Virus record (IMG/VR): IMGVR_UViG_3300035703_000083
Coordinates: 1 to 64,000 of that record
DNA from: a virus
Length of the DNA stretch: 64,000 nucleotides
Direction: 5' to 3' (one strand)
Shown here in pieces: positions 55,101 through 64,000 of the stretch. The notes below the pieces were generated by a model. The model was not told the DNA's origin. It worked only from the letters and a program-made list of their open reading frames with translations, and searched no databases. How positions within the stretch are numbered: position 1 is the stretch's first letter; each line of letters begins with the position of its first letter. Both the position numbers and the translations under genes were made by a program.

Positions 55101-56703
55101 GGAACTAGATCGCCTGAAAAAATCTTTGGATGATATTGCTGGGTTCAGTTCCAAGGAATACAAGAAACAGGTTCAAGGGCTGAGTCGAGAGGAGGTCAAT
55201 AGCCGAATCATTGTTAATCGCCGCGCACAGGCTCAAGCGCAAAAAGAATTAAAGCAATTCACTGGTCCAGTGGGCACGGCAAGAGGGCTCGTTACTGGCA
55301 GAGATGAAGAGTTGCGAGCTCGACTCGTCCAATATCAAATCCAAGAAGCCGTGCTACGTGGCGCTAGAGGCAACAAAACACAAGAGCAACTGACGCAATC
55401 GCGGATAGGCGGTCAAATGACACCAATCACAGGAGGTGGTGATGGTGGAGCCGGAGGCAAAGGCAAAGGCGCTGCCGATAAAGCCGCAAAGGTAGCGGAA
55501 CGAGCCGCTCAGGAGCGTCGCGAACTTGACGCAAGACTTGAGCAACTGCGCGAGCAGTTGAGGATCGAAGGCGAATCCTTGGAAACTCAGCAAGCAATTT
55601 CTGCAGCCCGCGCAGATGGCAACGAAAAATTAGCTGCTTTCCTGCAAACTCAAGAAAAGTTTTATGAAATTGACGAGAAAGCTGCAAAGCTGCAAAGAGA
55701 ATTCGCTGCTGGAAAAATTAAGCAAGCTGAGCTTACTCTCGGTCAGCAACTGTTGGCTATTGAACGGAAGAAAGTGGAAATTACCGAAGAGGAGCGGCTA
55801 AACGCAGTTCTTCGTGAGAGATATGGCATCACGAATGAAGTGATGGATGCAGCTAGAAAAGCCCGCGAAAACGCTTTTGGCCTGAACCTAGGAGGAGCTG
55901 CCGGTTTTAGGACTGATATCAATCTTGATCCGGGTCAAAAATCGACGCTAGATGACATGCGCCAGCGTTTTGACGATCTTATTAAAACTGAAAACCAAGT
56001 AAAGCTTGGAGCTGAAGCTATTGGCAATGCTTTTGGTCAGGCGTTCAAAGATATTGCATCTGGCTCGATGACTGCACAAGAGGCTCTTGCCAGCATGATG
56101 CAGAGCATTGCTAGTCATTTCCTGGAGATGGCCGCACAGATTATTGCTCAGCAGATGACGATGATCATTTTCGGCACCATCATGAAAGCCTTGGGTATTG
56201 GGGGAGGCGGCGGCGGAGGCTTTAGCTCTGCATTTGGAGGCGGTGGGCCACAGTTCAATCCGGGGGCATTCAGCATGCCCCAGCTCGCAGCAGAAGGCGC
56301 TTACTGGCAAGGGGGCTTCAAAGCGTTTGCCGATGGTGGCGTTGTCAACGGTCCTACTCTTGGGCTTGTTGGAGAAGGGGGCGAGTCGGAATACATTATT
56401 CCCGCCAGTAAAATGCAAGGTGCGATGGCTCGTTACAACGCTGGTGCTCGCGGAGCTGCTGTCATCCCAGCAGGAGGAGGTGGCGATGGAGGGGGAATGG
56501 GCGGCGCTTCCCTTGGCTCTCCCCTTACCATTGACCTTCGTTACAGCGTGGAGCGCATCAATAGCGTGGACTACGTTACCGCCGACCAGTTCGAGCGCGG
56601 CATGGCTAGGGCTGCTCAGCAAGGCGCCAAACAAGGCGAACAGCTTACGCTTCGTCGCCTACAGCAATCACGCTCCACCCGTGGCCGCCTTGGGATGAAC
56701 TAA
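52183..56703 (+). CDS. tape measure protein
   Basis: A 1,506-residue protein that sets tail length (at about 0.15 nm per residue, roughly 220-230 nm, an inference from known tails). GTG 52183 is the start. N-terminal helical repeats precede a Gly/Pro-rich linker (residues about 400-530, with GGGGGGG) and a core with hydrophobic segments (VTGFLLKVYANVLLVNTVFS and others). A long Arg/Glu/Gln coiled coil follows (about 1110-1200), then a Gly-rich, Ala/Met-rich C-terminus. It is directly after the chaperone pair and before distal tail genes. Confidence 0.92.
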   Translation: MAQDAQLLLKVGLDLTAFRNSLATLGQAATGYNLPIKVKFDRGAIKREISNLQRSIGRQKFNVELNIVGGLTKDQFEKIQSRLDTLSKIKAVEIPVSVRAATSQKEIQKVVADLNRSIKGSKILSNTGGKLRAPVSIRAAITQTDIVGFKREVENKLSGIKVKVGVEAQAGAVAGEKTQRPGFEAARRQVATLGVEQLRASAFKRLGEESRSAQQVSTWLDTIVTQGLKGPAKTQQLNAVRDFLANALAESASRGIEARMMPLRGQSRISAPRSASNINTILDPIAGLTKNPRAARRMLRMLPEERITTDLLGLASRQASYLEQVPSARGMQRDTKGFDPLLKAISEQFTSYTRSLNPSNPWIGKIGDGLKNITQVASVAAAQKALPPIGGTTSRINQSLFPVSGMMGPSSQLPPRGSMTVESFGNIRALGGRFPSARMLEVGGPPAMAQHMGGMMAGYQTRAGAMGGYNPGVRSSAFFPMEGMLAPSSPLGRITAQSSMFGPSGPFGPGNRPPGGSYPGGGGGGGGMFGGIPNISLPGSGAIRELGQEFAFATKQVLLFGQAYKLLAFIQNFPAQVGQAVGQLQSFRNTLNAISPSAAEAAKSNAFILSIVDKYNVPLQSARDGFTKLYASMAPAGFRGDEIRGLFESISMGAATFGMSADKVDRVIYAFSQMASKGQVMSEELKGQLGDVLPGAMALFAQAAGFEGPAAISKFSAALEDGAFKGENMVKLLKNVQVVMAREFGPGAEGAALTFQGGINRMQNSLTQLYEAFEPVAVGFMNEVVKPLTDGIRVAADGFTAFFQGVAARTPQGAAFAQELAKLGPSLEGIGSNLRGLLPTFELFGNILLNVGKLLLAIAGNPVTGFLLKVYANVLLVNTVFSLLGGKILVGLISSISASIARFIALNVQVGLLQKTTAVANSNLAGTQVQMALLTRNAAAAVGPVSMLKTALMGLARIGLIAIAIQVAIDGMAELDRLKKSLDDIAGFSSKEYKKQVQGLSREEVNSRIIVNRRAQAQAQKELKQFTGPVGTARGLVTGRDEELRARLVQYQIQEAVLRGARGNKTQEQLTQSRIGGQMTPITGGGDGGAGGKGKGAADKAAKVAERAAQERRELDARLEQLREQLRIEGESLETQQAISAARADGNEKLAAFLQTQEKFYEIDEKAAKLQREFAAGKIKQAELTLGQQLLAIERKKVEITEEERLNAVLRERYGITNEVMDAARKARENAFGLNLGGAAGFRTDINLDPGQKSTLDDMRQRFDDLIKTENQVKLGAEAIGNAFGQAFKDIASGSMTAQEALASMMQSIASHFLEMAAQIIAQQMTMIIFGTIMKALGIGGGGGGGFSSAFGGGGPQFNPGAFSMPQLAAEGAYWQGGFKAFADGGVVNGPTLGLVGEGGESEYIIPASKMQGAMARYNAGARGAAVIPAGGGGDGGGMGGASLGSPLTIDLRYSVERINSVDYVTADQFERGMARAAQQGAKQGEQLTLRRLQQSRSTRGRLGMN

Positions 56704-57191
56704 TGGACGCTAGTTTCCGCCCCGACATTGCCGTTGGCCACATGCTGACGCTTAAGCCTCGTACTGCCGATGCATCGCCTTTGTACTTTCAGAATTTTTT
56801 CATCAACCAAGACATGCCCTACCAAGGCAACGTACACGGCTTTTTGCCTTTCGGCTTTAGCGGTGTAACCGTCAATCGCAGCGGCGATAATCAGTCCACG
56901 CAATTAGCGTTGCCAAACAATTCAATCAGCAGGAGTTGGGCTTCGACAATCGTTGAAGGCAACTGGGTGGCACTGGTGGACATGCTGATGCTTAACCCAG
57001 CCGATAACACTGACTATCGATTGCTTTCATCTTATGCCGGACAGATCACCGGCGCTTTGTGGGGCGAAACAGATTTGCGCCTTGAAATTTCTTCGGTCTT
57101 GGATGCCGTTGGCGGAGACGTACCCCGGCGCCGTATTACCGAGGACGTATTTGGTCCGTTGCCCACGACGGCCAATGTGCGACTGTCTTGA
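56703..57191 (+). CDS. distal tail protein candidate
   Basis: A 162-residue protein starting MDASFRPDIAVGHMLTLKPR, with PLYFQNFFINQDMPYQGN and ITEDVFGPLPTTANVRL. The stop of the tape measure overlaps its start (TAATG). Position after the tape measure is that of Dit or lambda L/M-like proteins. Sequence match to a family is not certain. Confidence 0.65.
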   Translation: MDASFRPDIAVGHMLTLKPRTADASPLYFQNFFINQDMPYQGNVHGFLPFGFSGVTVNRSGDNQSTQLALPNNSISRSWASTIVEGNWVALVDMLMLNPADNTDYRLLSSYAGQITGALWGETDLRLEISSVLDAVGGDVPRRRITEDVFGPLPTTANVRLS

Positions 57192-57565
57192 TGTACGACT
57201 TGATCGGAAAGCCTTACCGTCCGGGTTCTGACGGCAGTGACGGCTATTTTGATTGCATTCATCTTGTCTATACGGTGCTGCAACGCTTAGACATTCCTCA
57301 TCCATTGTTTAATCCTGCTTGGTACGATTGCGACTGGCGTGTTGTCCTGAAAGCTTTGCGTGAATGGGGCACTCGAACCTTGGAACCAAGTTATGATGGG
57401 GATGTGGTTTTACTATCACGCAATAAGTTTGTCTTCGGGGTGGTTTGGCAGAGCGGCATCCTCTACATCAACGACCCACTGGAAACAGTGACCTGGAACG
57501 CAATTCCGGCGTTCCAAATTTGCCGCGCTTACAGGCACGCCTCCTGCCTTTCGAGCGGCAACTGA
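57191..57565 (+). CDS. NlpC/P60-like tail tip protein
   Basis: A 124-residue protein. FDCIHLVYTVLQRL is the Cys start of an NlpC/P60 cysteine peptidase (compare lambda K), and the later segments SYDGDVVLLSRNKFVFGVVW fit the same fold with an expected His replaced or distant. It probably cuts peptidoglycan bridges during entry. It overlaps the next gene by 46 bases. Confidence 0.72.
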   Translation: MYDLIGKPYRPGSDGSDGYFDCIHLVYTVLQRLDIPHPLFNPAWYDCDWRVVLKALREWGTRTLEPSYDGDVVLLSRNKFVFGVVWQSGILYINDPLETVTWNAIPAFQICRAYRHASCLSSGN

Positions 57566-60500
57566 TCGCTGAGCTTGGCTGCACAGAAGAAGAATATTTG
57601 GAGTTTAAGCGGCAAGTCGAATGGTTAAGCCGCGAACGCCCAGCGGCTTACGACGGCGTACCGGACGTTAGGAACGAACCAACTGCAATTATTCTGTTTG
57701 TCGTTGGCTTGGTCCTGCAAGCGGCGTCATATTTCCTGACCCCCAAGCCGAGTCAAGCGCCGCAAAGACAGATTACAAATAGAGCCTTAGATGGCATTGC
57801 AGGGCGCGATCGCTTTGCTCCGACATACGGCTTTCAAGTGGCTCAAGAGCTTAGCCGCTACGGTGAAACTATCCCCATCGTTTTCACTCAACAAAAACTT
57901 GTTCAGCTCAACGTCAATGGCGTAGTAGATCGCTACTACGTTGGCGGAATAATGATCAGCCCCAAGCTGGTCTGGTCTCGCATGTATAGCTGGGGAAGCT
58001 ATCAAAGCCTTGAGATGGTCTTTCTTGCTGGTCAGTCCCCGATGGGGCGCGGACCTTATGGCACGGACCAAGAAAAAGCCGAGGACAGAGCAGGCATCTA
58101 TATTGGCCAGCTCCCGCTTGATGCTTTTAACGAGCAAGATTATCGCTGGTATTACCACCAAGGAGCCACTCCAAACCCCGGTCGCAATGACTACTCCACG
58201 CGCCCTGGAAGCATCCGCCCTACAACTAGCAGTCGCCTACTGGGACAGGACAATCGCTACGGAGTTTTCTGGATTGGGGACGAACAAAACCAGAACGCCT
58301 TCAGGGCCCAGAGTTTTGGTGGACTTACAGGCGAGGCCTTCTGCCATGCCTTCTCCCCCAGCAGTCAAGCGCAATTTGGTGCGTACAACGCTCTGCCCAA
58401 TGGAACAGCGTATCGTTTGAATTTTGAAATCATCTCCATTCCAGATGCGCTCAGTGAAAGCAGCAAGAAGTCAGCAGTCGCCAAGCGTTTTCAAATTTCG
58501 GGCAATCCATTCCTCGATGGATCAGGGCGTAACTACGCCAGACAGTTCGGGATTGTTGCATACAACGGCAATGAATATCCAGCGCCCAACCAAAGCAATG
58601 GCACAAAAATCACAGGAGTGGAGGTAGGTGATACGGTTACAATTATATACAACGCAGGGAGAGTACAAGAGCAGCTTTATTACAACACAAATCACCCCAA
58701 TCTTTCCGACCGCATAACATCTCAGCTCACATTTCTCTACCCCAGTGAAGACACTGTAGACAATAAACAAATTATCACCTCCATCCAAACGGAGCACGAA
58801 CAGCAGGATGAGCTGCTAAAGCTTGGTACCAAATGGATGATCGGCAACTGTCTTTTTCAGGTGGAAAGACGCACGCCAGACGATGAAGTGTTCGATAAAA
58901 GTGACACAAGGGAATACAGCGTAATCTTGAAATGCATCGCTGTTTATGGCGACGGAGGGCCGGGCATAATTGGTGTGTGCGACAGAGGGCTTCTTACAAC
59001 GAGCACTAATCTTCCCGAAGGAAACAATGGTCCGCTGTACGACATTGGCCAGGCGTGGTTTCCTATCTGCAAGGCGGAATTTGCGACCATTCAGAATACT
59101 CGCCGTTGCGAAGTAACCGAGATCGGCATTAAGAGTAATGTCTGGTCCCGCTTCAACGGCATATGCAACTTTAATTCAGTTCCCAGTGCTGCAAAACTCA
59201 ACGAGCTTGATTACAAAGATGTCAACTTGACTGCAGGCGTCATACAAGCATATGCAAGACGAGCATCCTTCTTCCATTTGTATGTACGTCCAGCCAATAA
59301 TGCGTACAAACCAGAGGAAGGGTGGGTCAAGCTAAATCCTTTCCCCATCTGCGTTGTAGGTTCGTCGCCTCAAGACCAGTACAATTTTCTCCGCATCGCT
59401 CAACCTTACGAACAGTTTGAATACAGACTGCGGCCTATTACGTCTGGAGAGCTTGTCCAGATTATCGGCAAACTGACCGAAGTAAACATAGATGGCACCG
59501 TTGTCAAAGGACCCTGCATCCGCTTGAAGTCGGATGGAGCGACTAATCCAACGCCTTCCAAAACTTATCGCAACTCCAACATTGTTACGCCTTACGGCAC
59601 GTTCACGCTAGTCACTCGTGGCTTTGTTGACAGCATCGCTGACTTGTCTCAACACTCCGAAATGCTGGGTGATCCGTCGCTCTCAACAAATGAGCAGACG
59701 GCTAACGTACAGGCGACTGGAGTGCGCTTCGTGCGTGCCGTCATGCAGGACACCGGCCTCGACGCAACCATCCGGGAAATCAGCAACGGCATCACTCGTG
59801 CCATCGGCAAGGATCCAGACCCCAGAACCAACGAAGTGCCAAATGTTCCGCACTTTGCCGTACGTGTTGGTTCCGAATATATTTTCAACAATGCCGATTC
59901 CAATAATTTCGACTACAACGATGGAGTGAAAAGAGTATCACTGAGGTTGCGGCTGCGCGTAGAAAACCTCGGACCATTAAGTCCTACAGCCACACGTACT
60001 ATTTTCTGGACCATCGTCAACCCCGATTCCATAGGCGCCAACTTTGGCTTTTTCGGTGTCGGCAATAACTGGCGCGTTGGCGAACAATTTACAATCACCA
60101 GTCAATTACTGCCGCAGCAAGCTGGCATCGCGCCTCGTTTTATCAATTACATTTTTGAGACAACAGGGCCGACCAATGCGGCCAACAAAGCAAGTCTTAC
60201 AACTGGCACTCGCAGCTTCGAGGGAAACACCGGCATCGCGGAAGTATCTCACTACAACAATCTGATCAGCCGCAGTTGCGACAATGGCCCCGAGCACGAA
60301 ATCACCTATGTCAATGAAAACTTAGCCAATGACCCAGTTAGGAATGGCACAGCATCGTACTTGGGCTGCGCCATGGCTGGCATTAAAATCCGCAGCAGCA
60401 TCAACATCAACAGCTTTGAACAACTGCATATCTATCAAAAAACGGGCATCCAAGTAGCGAATTTGCGCGAATTGCCTGATGGCACAATTTCCGAAACCAT

Positions 60501-61539
60501 TGGACCCTCCAGCGTATTTACTGACCTCGCGTACTATCTACTTACCAGTGTTCATACGGGAGCAGGAGAGCTTGTTAGTGCCGATCTAATAGACAAGCAA
60601 CAATTTGCTCGCACAGGCTCCTTCCTGGAAGCCAACAATTTGTATTACGACGACGTAATTGTAGAACCTCAAAATCTACGCGAATTTTTAGCTCGCATTG
60701 CCACGTCGCTACTTTGTAATCTTGTCATGCGTGGCGGCAAGTTTTCTATCGAACCAGCGCTTCCGATTGACACCAACCGCAACTACACCTTTGAAGACGT
60801 AAAGGTGCCGATCAGTGGCATTTTTACCGAAGGAAACATCATTGAAGATTCTTTCCAGCTTGAATACATTCCCGCGCAAGAGCGCCTTCCGATTCGCGCA
60901 GGAGTGCGTTACCGAACAGAGCTTCCCAACAGGTTCCCCCAGGAGCAAACAACCGTTGTCTACTACGCAGACCAGCCCAATGGAGCGCTAGAGGAGTTCA
61001 ATTTTACACATATCACCAGTCGCTATCACGCGGAACTGCTGGCCAAATTCATACTAAGCTCGCGCCGCTACCGCACTCATGTGGCTACGTTCCAGACACT
61101 GCCCTATGGCTTGGCACTAGCCCCCGGAGACTTTATTCGTATTGTCACGGAGTCCGGCCATGTGTCACCTGGAGCGTCCGGCATTATTAAAACTAATGGC
61201 GTCATTGTCACACCGACTGCGCTCACCAACGGCCAGACGTTGACGGTGTATTTCTGGGACAAGAGTGGCAACCAAGTGAACGAAGAGACGATTACGGTTT
61301 CTGAAGTCAATGGCGTATTTTATGCGGACAAATTGTTCGGCTCCATATTTTCCATCAAAAACTCTGTTTCACAGTCGCTGGTTTACATGGTTGACGCCTT
61401 AGATCTGGGGGACGATGGTTTGGTACAAGTTACGGCCAGTTATTTCCCCATTGATGAAAATGGCTATAGCATCATTGCTAACGAGCTAAAGCCTTCTTAT
61501 AATGGTTTCATTACCGTGGCTGATTTGTCTCCAGACTGA
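57520..61539 (+). CDS. large tail tip / central fibre protein (J-like)
   Basis: A 1,339-residue protein. TTG 57520 opens LPRLQARLLPFERQLIAELG; alternatives further upstream overlap the peptidase gene more. N-terminal IILFVVGLVLQAASYFLTPK is a hydrophobic segment typical of J-type tail tip proteins, and RYGETIPIVF with YGRYVGGIM-like text marks the hub fold. The C-terminal half contains AKFILSSRRYRTHVATFQTL and FIRIVTESGHVSPGASGI, the J-like beta domains. It would contact the host receptor together with the fibre at 63263. Confidence 0.85.
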   Translation: MPRLQARLLPFERQLIAELGCTEEEYLEFKRQVEWLSRERPAAYDGVPDVRNEPTAIILFVVGLVLQAASYFLTPKPSQAPQRQITNRALDGIAGRDRFAPTYGFQVAQELSRYGETIPIVFTQQKLVQLNVNGVVDRYYVGGIMISPKLVWSRMYSWGSYQSLEMVFLAGQSPMGRGPYGTDQEKAEDRAGIYIGQLPLDAFNEQDYRWYYHQGATPNPGRNDYSTRPGSIRPTTSSRLLGQDNRYGVFWIGDEQNQNAFRAQSFGGLTGEAFCHAFSPSSQAQFGAYNALPNGTAYRLNFEIISIPDALSESSKKSAVAKRFQISGNPFLDGSGRNYARQFGIVAYNGNEYPAPNQSNGTKITGVEVGDTVTIIYNAGRVQEQLYYNTNHPNLSDRITSQLTFLYPSEDTVDNKQIITSIQTEHEQQDELLKLGTKWMIGNCLFQVERRTPDDEVFDKSDTREYSVILKCIAVYGDGGPGIIGVCDRGLLTTSTNLPEGNNGPLYDIGQAWFPICKAEFATIQNTRRCEVTEIGIKSNVWSRFNGICNFNSVPSAAKLNELDYKDVNLTAGVIQAYARRASFFHLYVRPANNAYKPEEGWVKLNPFPICVVGSSPQDQYNFLRIAQPYEQFEYRLRPITSGELVQIIGKLTEVNIDGTVVKGPCIRLKSDGATNPTPSKTYRNSNIVTPYGTFTLVTRGFVDSIADLSQHSEMLGDPSLSTNEQTANVQATGVRFVRAVMQDTGLDATIREISNGITRAIGKDPDPRTNEVPNVPHFAVRVGSEYIFNNADSNNFDYNDGVKRVSLRLRLRVENLGPLSPTATRTIFWTIVNPDSIGANFGFFGVGNNWRVGEQFTITSQLLPQQAGIAPRFINYIFETTGPTNAANKASLTTGTRSFEGNTGIAEVSHYNNLISRSCDNGPEHEITYVNENLANDPVRNGTASYLGCAMAGIKIRSSININSFEQLHIYQKTGIQVANLRELPDGTISETIGPSSVFTDLAYYLLTSVHTGAGELVSADLIDKQQFARTGSFLEANNLYYDDVIVEPQNLREFLARIATSLLCNLVMRGGKFSIEPALPIDTNRNYTFEDVKVPISGIFTEGNIIEDSFQLEYIPAQERLPIRAGVRYRTELPNRFPQEQTTVVYYADQPNGALEEFNFTHITSRYHAELLAKFILSSRRYRTHVATFQTLPYGLALAPGDFIRIVTESGHVSPGASGIIKTNGVIVTPTALTNGQTLTVYFWDKSGNQVNEETITVSEVNGVFYADKLFGSIFSIKNSVSQSLVYMVDALDLGDDGLVQVTASYFPIDENGYSIIANELKPSYNGFITVADLSPD

Positions 61540-61931
61540 TGGCATTTCCCACGATCAAACCAACGAGTCGAAATTTTAATGCAGGCGATTGGCCTGTTAA
61601 GATTTTTCGCACGCAAGCGGGCACAGAGTCTCGTATTTTGTATGGAAATCAGCGCTCTGGGCAGACGCTAGAGTTATCCTATCAAAATATCACTGACGCC
61701 ACGGCGGAACTATTTTTAGACCATTACAATGAAGTGCGTGGCACTTACGGCACTTTTGGCCTTGGCGATATTGCTGCAGGTCAAGGTGCGCGATCTGGAT
61801 GGAGCGGCAATTACGATGCCCTGGGAGCTGGAGCAAGTGGTGCAAGTTATCGCTACGAAGAGCCACCAAGAGTAGAGGCGGTCAAGCCTGGAATCAGCAA
61901 TGTGTCTATTAAGTTAATCGCGGTGCTTTAG
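61539..61931 (+). CDS. tail protein, 130 aa
   Basis: Starts MAFPTIKPTSRNFNAGDWPV in the ATGATGG overlap with the previous stop. VKIFRTQAGTESRILYGNQR and FLDHYNEVRGTYGTFGLGD resemble small tail-associated proteins repeated in cyanophage genomes. Function unknown. Confidence 0.65.
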   Translation: MAFPTIKPTSRNFNAGDWPVKIFRTQAGTESRILYGNQRSGQTLELSYQNITDATAELFLDHYNEVRGTYGTFGLGDIAAGQGARSGWSGNYDALGAGASGASYRYEEPPRVEAVKPGISNVSIKLIAVL

Positions 61932-61940
61932 ACTTAAGCC

Positions 61941-62363
61941 ATGTCAAAGGTTTACACGGGCAAAGATGGCATTCTCCGCGTCGGAGACGTGGATCAGCTC
62001 AAGGTGACCACTTGGTCGCTACAGGCCGAAGTGGATATGCTTGAAACCACCACACTGGCGGACGACGACCGCAGCTATGTGCCTGGCGTGCGAAGCTTCA
62101 GTGGGAGCGCCACTTTGCTTTACTACCAAGACAGTGCGTCCAGGAATGATGCGGCCACGCTAATTAAAACCGTGGCAACTACCGGCACTCAATCCACCAC
62201 CCCCATCGCCCTCACCCTTCGCCTGCGTGACGGCTCCAGCTTCAAAGACATCAAGCTAAACGCTTTTGTTGGCAGCGCCAGCTATGGAGCGAATGTTGGG
62301 GAAGTTGTGAACGCCCAGATTAGTTTCCGTGGCACTGGTGCGTTGACAACGGTGACGATCTAA
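61941..62363 (+). CDS. tail tube-like protein, 140 aa
   Basis: MSKVYTGKDGILRVGDVDQL then KVTTWSLQAEVDMLETTTLA and DDDRSYVPGVRSFSGSATLL match a cyanophage tail tube type (LETTTL.D..R.Y..G..S.SG). In this genome it stands after the tail tip, not between connectors and chaperone. It may be the true tube, leaving the protein at 49441 for another role. Confidence 0.78.
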   Translation: MSKVYTGKDGILRVGDVDQLKVTTWSLQAEVDMLETTTLADDDRSYVPGVRSFSGSATLLYYQDSASRNDAATLIKTVATTGTQSTTPIALTLRLRDGSSFKDIKLNAFVGSASYGANVGEVVNAQISFRGTGALTTVTI

Positions 62364-63259
62364 TGTCTACCTACCTCGGTGTCTATGGTCGCATCAGTCT
62401 TCGACGTAAAAGCAGCGAGGGCGAAAAATATTCGACGATCAATCCATCGGATGTCAATACGAGCAGGCGCAGGTTCAGTTTTGATTTCGACCGAGGTTTT
62501 CTAATCACTGGCGATCAAATTGAAATCACCAGTACCAATGGGGCCGTGCTGGCTTTTGTGAGCACTTCCGGCTGGGCTAACGGCGTCAAGCAAAGCAGTG
62601 GCAAGTGGTTCGTCAATGTGGACCAACTCGGCGGTGTCAGGCTTTACGAAACTTTCGCAAATGCCCTTCTAGGAGAATTTGCAAATGCCATTCCTCTTTC
62701 CTCCATTGCTTCTAATATTCCCATTCGCGTGGTGATTAACAATACTCAGCAAAGGATCTTGGGTAGCGTCACTAGCTACGAACTCAACACCAACCGCGAA
62801 GCTATTGACACCACGGCATTGTCCGACGAATTTAGAAGTCAATATGCGAGCTTGATGAGCGGCTCTGGGCGCATTAGTTGTCATTGGGACTACGTGGACG
62901 AAGTGGGCGGAGGCGATTACGAAGCAGCTAATTATTTGCTACAACTCATTCTCCGCACGGAAGTGGGCAGCGAATTTGAAGCGGAGCTTGACATTAAAAC
63001 CAAAGACTACAATCCATCGCCTAATGCGGCGTACGAAGGAGATCGCATATATTACAAAATCAACGCCATTATCACAAACGCCGCAATTGCTTTTCAGCCA
63101 ACTACAATAGTAGAAATGACGGCGGATTTTGTTACCACCGATCGAATTCAACTGCTGGCCTCCGTTGACCAAGGAAGTTACTTGTTGCAGGAGGGTGGCA
63201 GTAAAATTGAGCTGGAACAAGATGCAAACTCTTACCTGCTTTTAGAACAAGAGGATTAG
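62363..63259 (+). CDS. tail protein, tube-like paralogue, 298 aa
   Basis: MSTYLGVYGRISLRRKSSEG overlaps the previous stop by one base. Residues about 140-280 (SVTSYELNTNREAIDTTALS, GSGRISCHWDYVDEVGGGDY) repeat the tube-like pattern, with an unusual terminal repeat of Leu-rich short units (GSYLLQEGGSKIELEQDANS then YLLLEQED). It probably builds part of the distal tail. Confidence 0.7.
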   Translation: MSTYLGVYGRISLRRKSSEGEKYSTINPSDVNTSRRRFSFDFDRGFLITGDQIEITSTNGAVLAFVSTSGWANGVKQSSGKWFVNVDQLGGVRLYETFANALLGEFANAIPLSSIASNIPIRVVINNTQQRILGSVTSYELNTNREAIDTTALSDEFRSQYASLMSGSGRISCHWDYVDEVGGGDYEAANYLLQLILRTEVGSEFEAELDIKTKDYNPSPNAAYEGDRIYYKINAIITNAAIAFQPTTIVEMTADFVTTDRIQLLASVDQGSYLLQEGGSKIELEQDANSYLLLEQED

Positions 63260-63262
63260 TCT

Positions 63263-64000
63263 GTGGCCGATCTTAAAATCACTGAGCTACAGGCGCTGGC
63301 GGGCGCCGATGTGGCTGCCGCTGACGAGCTGGCCATTGCGGACATCAGCGGTAGTGAAACCAAGAAGGTCACCGTCACCGACTTGATTGGCTTCGGCTCT
63401 GCTCTCCTGGCGGATGCCACCATCCCTAGCGCCAAGATCAATTTTGCCGCCAACGCGATTGTTGCCGCGAGCTTGGCCAGCGATGCTGTTACTGCGGCCA
63501 AGATCAATGCCGACGCCGTAACCGCCGCCAAACTTGCAGACCAAAGCACCTGCATCGTTGCTGGTAGCAAAGCAGCCCTCGACGCAATCACAGGCGACTT
63601 CGTCGGTCAACTGGGCCTTGCCACCGACAACTTAAAGCTATACGTCTGGCAAAACAGTCTCTGGCAGGCGGCCAAAGCGGCTGGCTCGGTCAACACGATT
63701 GTTGGCGACACTGCTGGCATTGTCAATGTCGAAGCAGCCGCCAGCAACGATACGGTTACGTTGACCGTCAGCATCGACAACACCGGTGCGGCGGGACAGT
63801 TTCTCGCTGGACCGACCGGCGCTGCTGGTGCGGTGTCGTATCGCACGATCGCTGGAGCAGACTTACCGACGGCTACCACTTCTGCCAAGGGCGGCGTTAT
63901 TGTCAACGGCGGCGGTCTGACTATTAGTGGCAGCACCGTTCAAATTGACAATAGCGTCACTCCAGTAACCAACGAACTGCGTAAGGTCAGCTACAACGCG
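63263..64000 (+). CDS. tail fibre protein, N-terminal part (3' end outside window)
   Basis: From GTG 63263 (VADLKITELQALAGADVAAA DE) the frame is open to the window end. It shows Ala/Thr-rich beta-helix repeats (SAKINFAANAIVAASLASDA, AAKINADAVTAAKLADQ) and a GPTGAAGAVSYR stretch. This pattern is usual for collagen-like or beta-helical tail fibres. It is probably joined, on a circular map, to the C-terminal piece at 1-337. Confidence 0.78.
   Translation, partial: MADLKITELQALAGADVAAADELAIADISGSETKKVTVTDLIGFGSALLADATIPSAKINFAANAIVAASLASDAVTAAKINADAVTAAKLADQSTCIVAGSKAALDAITGDFVGQLGLATDNLKLYVWQNSLWQAAKAAGSVNTIVGDTAGIVNVEAAASNDTVTLTVSIDNTGAAGQFLAGPTGAAGAVSYRTIAGADLPTATTSAKGGVIVNGGGLTISGSTVQIDNSVTPVTNELRKVSYNA

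Noticed and set aside
57787-58161. Minus-strand genes inside tail tip or tape-measure genes
   Set aside because: They are mirror frames of a long, well-supported plus-strand gene and lack start signals.

Overview
This window looks like almost all of the genome of a temperate, long-tailed (siphovirus-type) cyanophage, probably infecting a picocyanobacterium such as Synechococcus or Cyanobium. The signs are a tyrosine integrase, a full head-tail module with a DUF1073 portal and a long tape-measure gene, and many small proteins of types I associate with cyanophages (DUF4278 YRGVPY protein, KKTRQG basic protein, DUF6496, DUF5872). There are no host housekeeping genes. The window starts inside the end of a tail-fibre gene and stops inside the beginning of one, as expected if a circular or circularly permuted map was opened inside that gene. 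That closure is inferred.

Layout. 1-337: end of a tail fibre. 356-1210 (-): integrase. 1276-4108 (+): tail accessory and structural proteins. 4180-6178 (-): cysteine peptidase, small holin-like membrane proteins and an HNH endonuclease (lysis region). 6228-13157: mostly minus-strand nucleotide and DNA metabolism, with DUF3310, ThyX, a Dcd-like protein with an altered active site, two nucleases, a DUF1071 annealing protein and small acidic paralogues. 13296-15524 (+): primase-helicase. 15683-17210 (-): small proteins. 17648-20848 (+): small proteins and a probable small terminase subunit. 21332-23134 (+): secreted RlpA-like protein, FkbM methyltransferase and GT-D-like transferase. 23226-27504 (+): array of tiny genes, several separated by their own hairpin terminators, ending in an HNH endonuclease. 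27505-28010: repeat and palindrome cluster, the best origin candidate. 28427-29419: gp88-like cysteine-motif protein. 30257-35735 (+): small genes, class I ribonucleotide reductase (nrdA, nrdB) and a metallophosphoesterase. 35748-38656 (-): small genes, a tRNA-3'-end-like element, large terminase and a nuclease-like protein. 38723-64000 (+): portal, head morphogenesis, three glycosyltransferases, protease/scaffold, capsid, connectors, tail chaperone with a -1 frameshift site, tape measure, tail tip and tail fibre.

The most unusual content is three gene-free stretches that fold on paper into many nested helices: 17332-17626, 29751-30230 and 34299-34631. Several helices keep pairing through G-U wobbles in the plus-strand sense only, so I call them candidate large structured non-coding RNAs. 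They recall the giant phage RNAs GOLLD and ROOL, but I cannot confirm identity. No DNA polymerase gene was recognised, so the phage probably supplies nucleotides, primase-helicase and recombination functions and uses the host polymerase.
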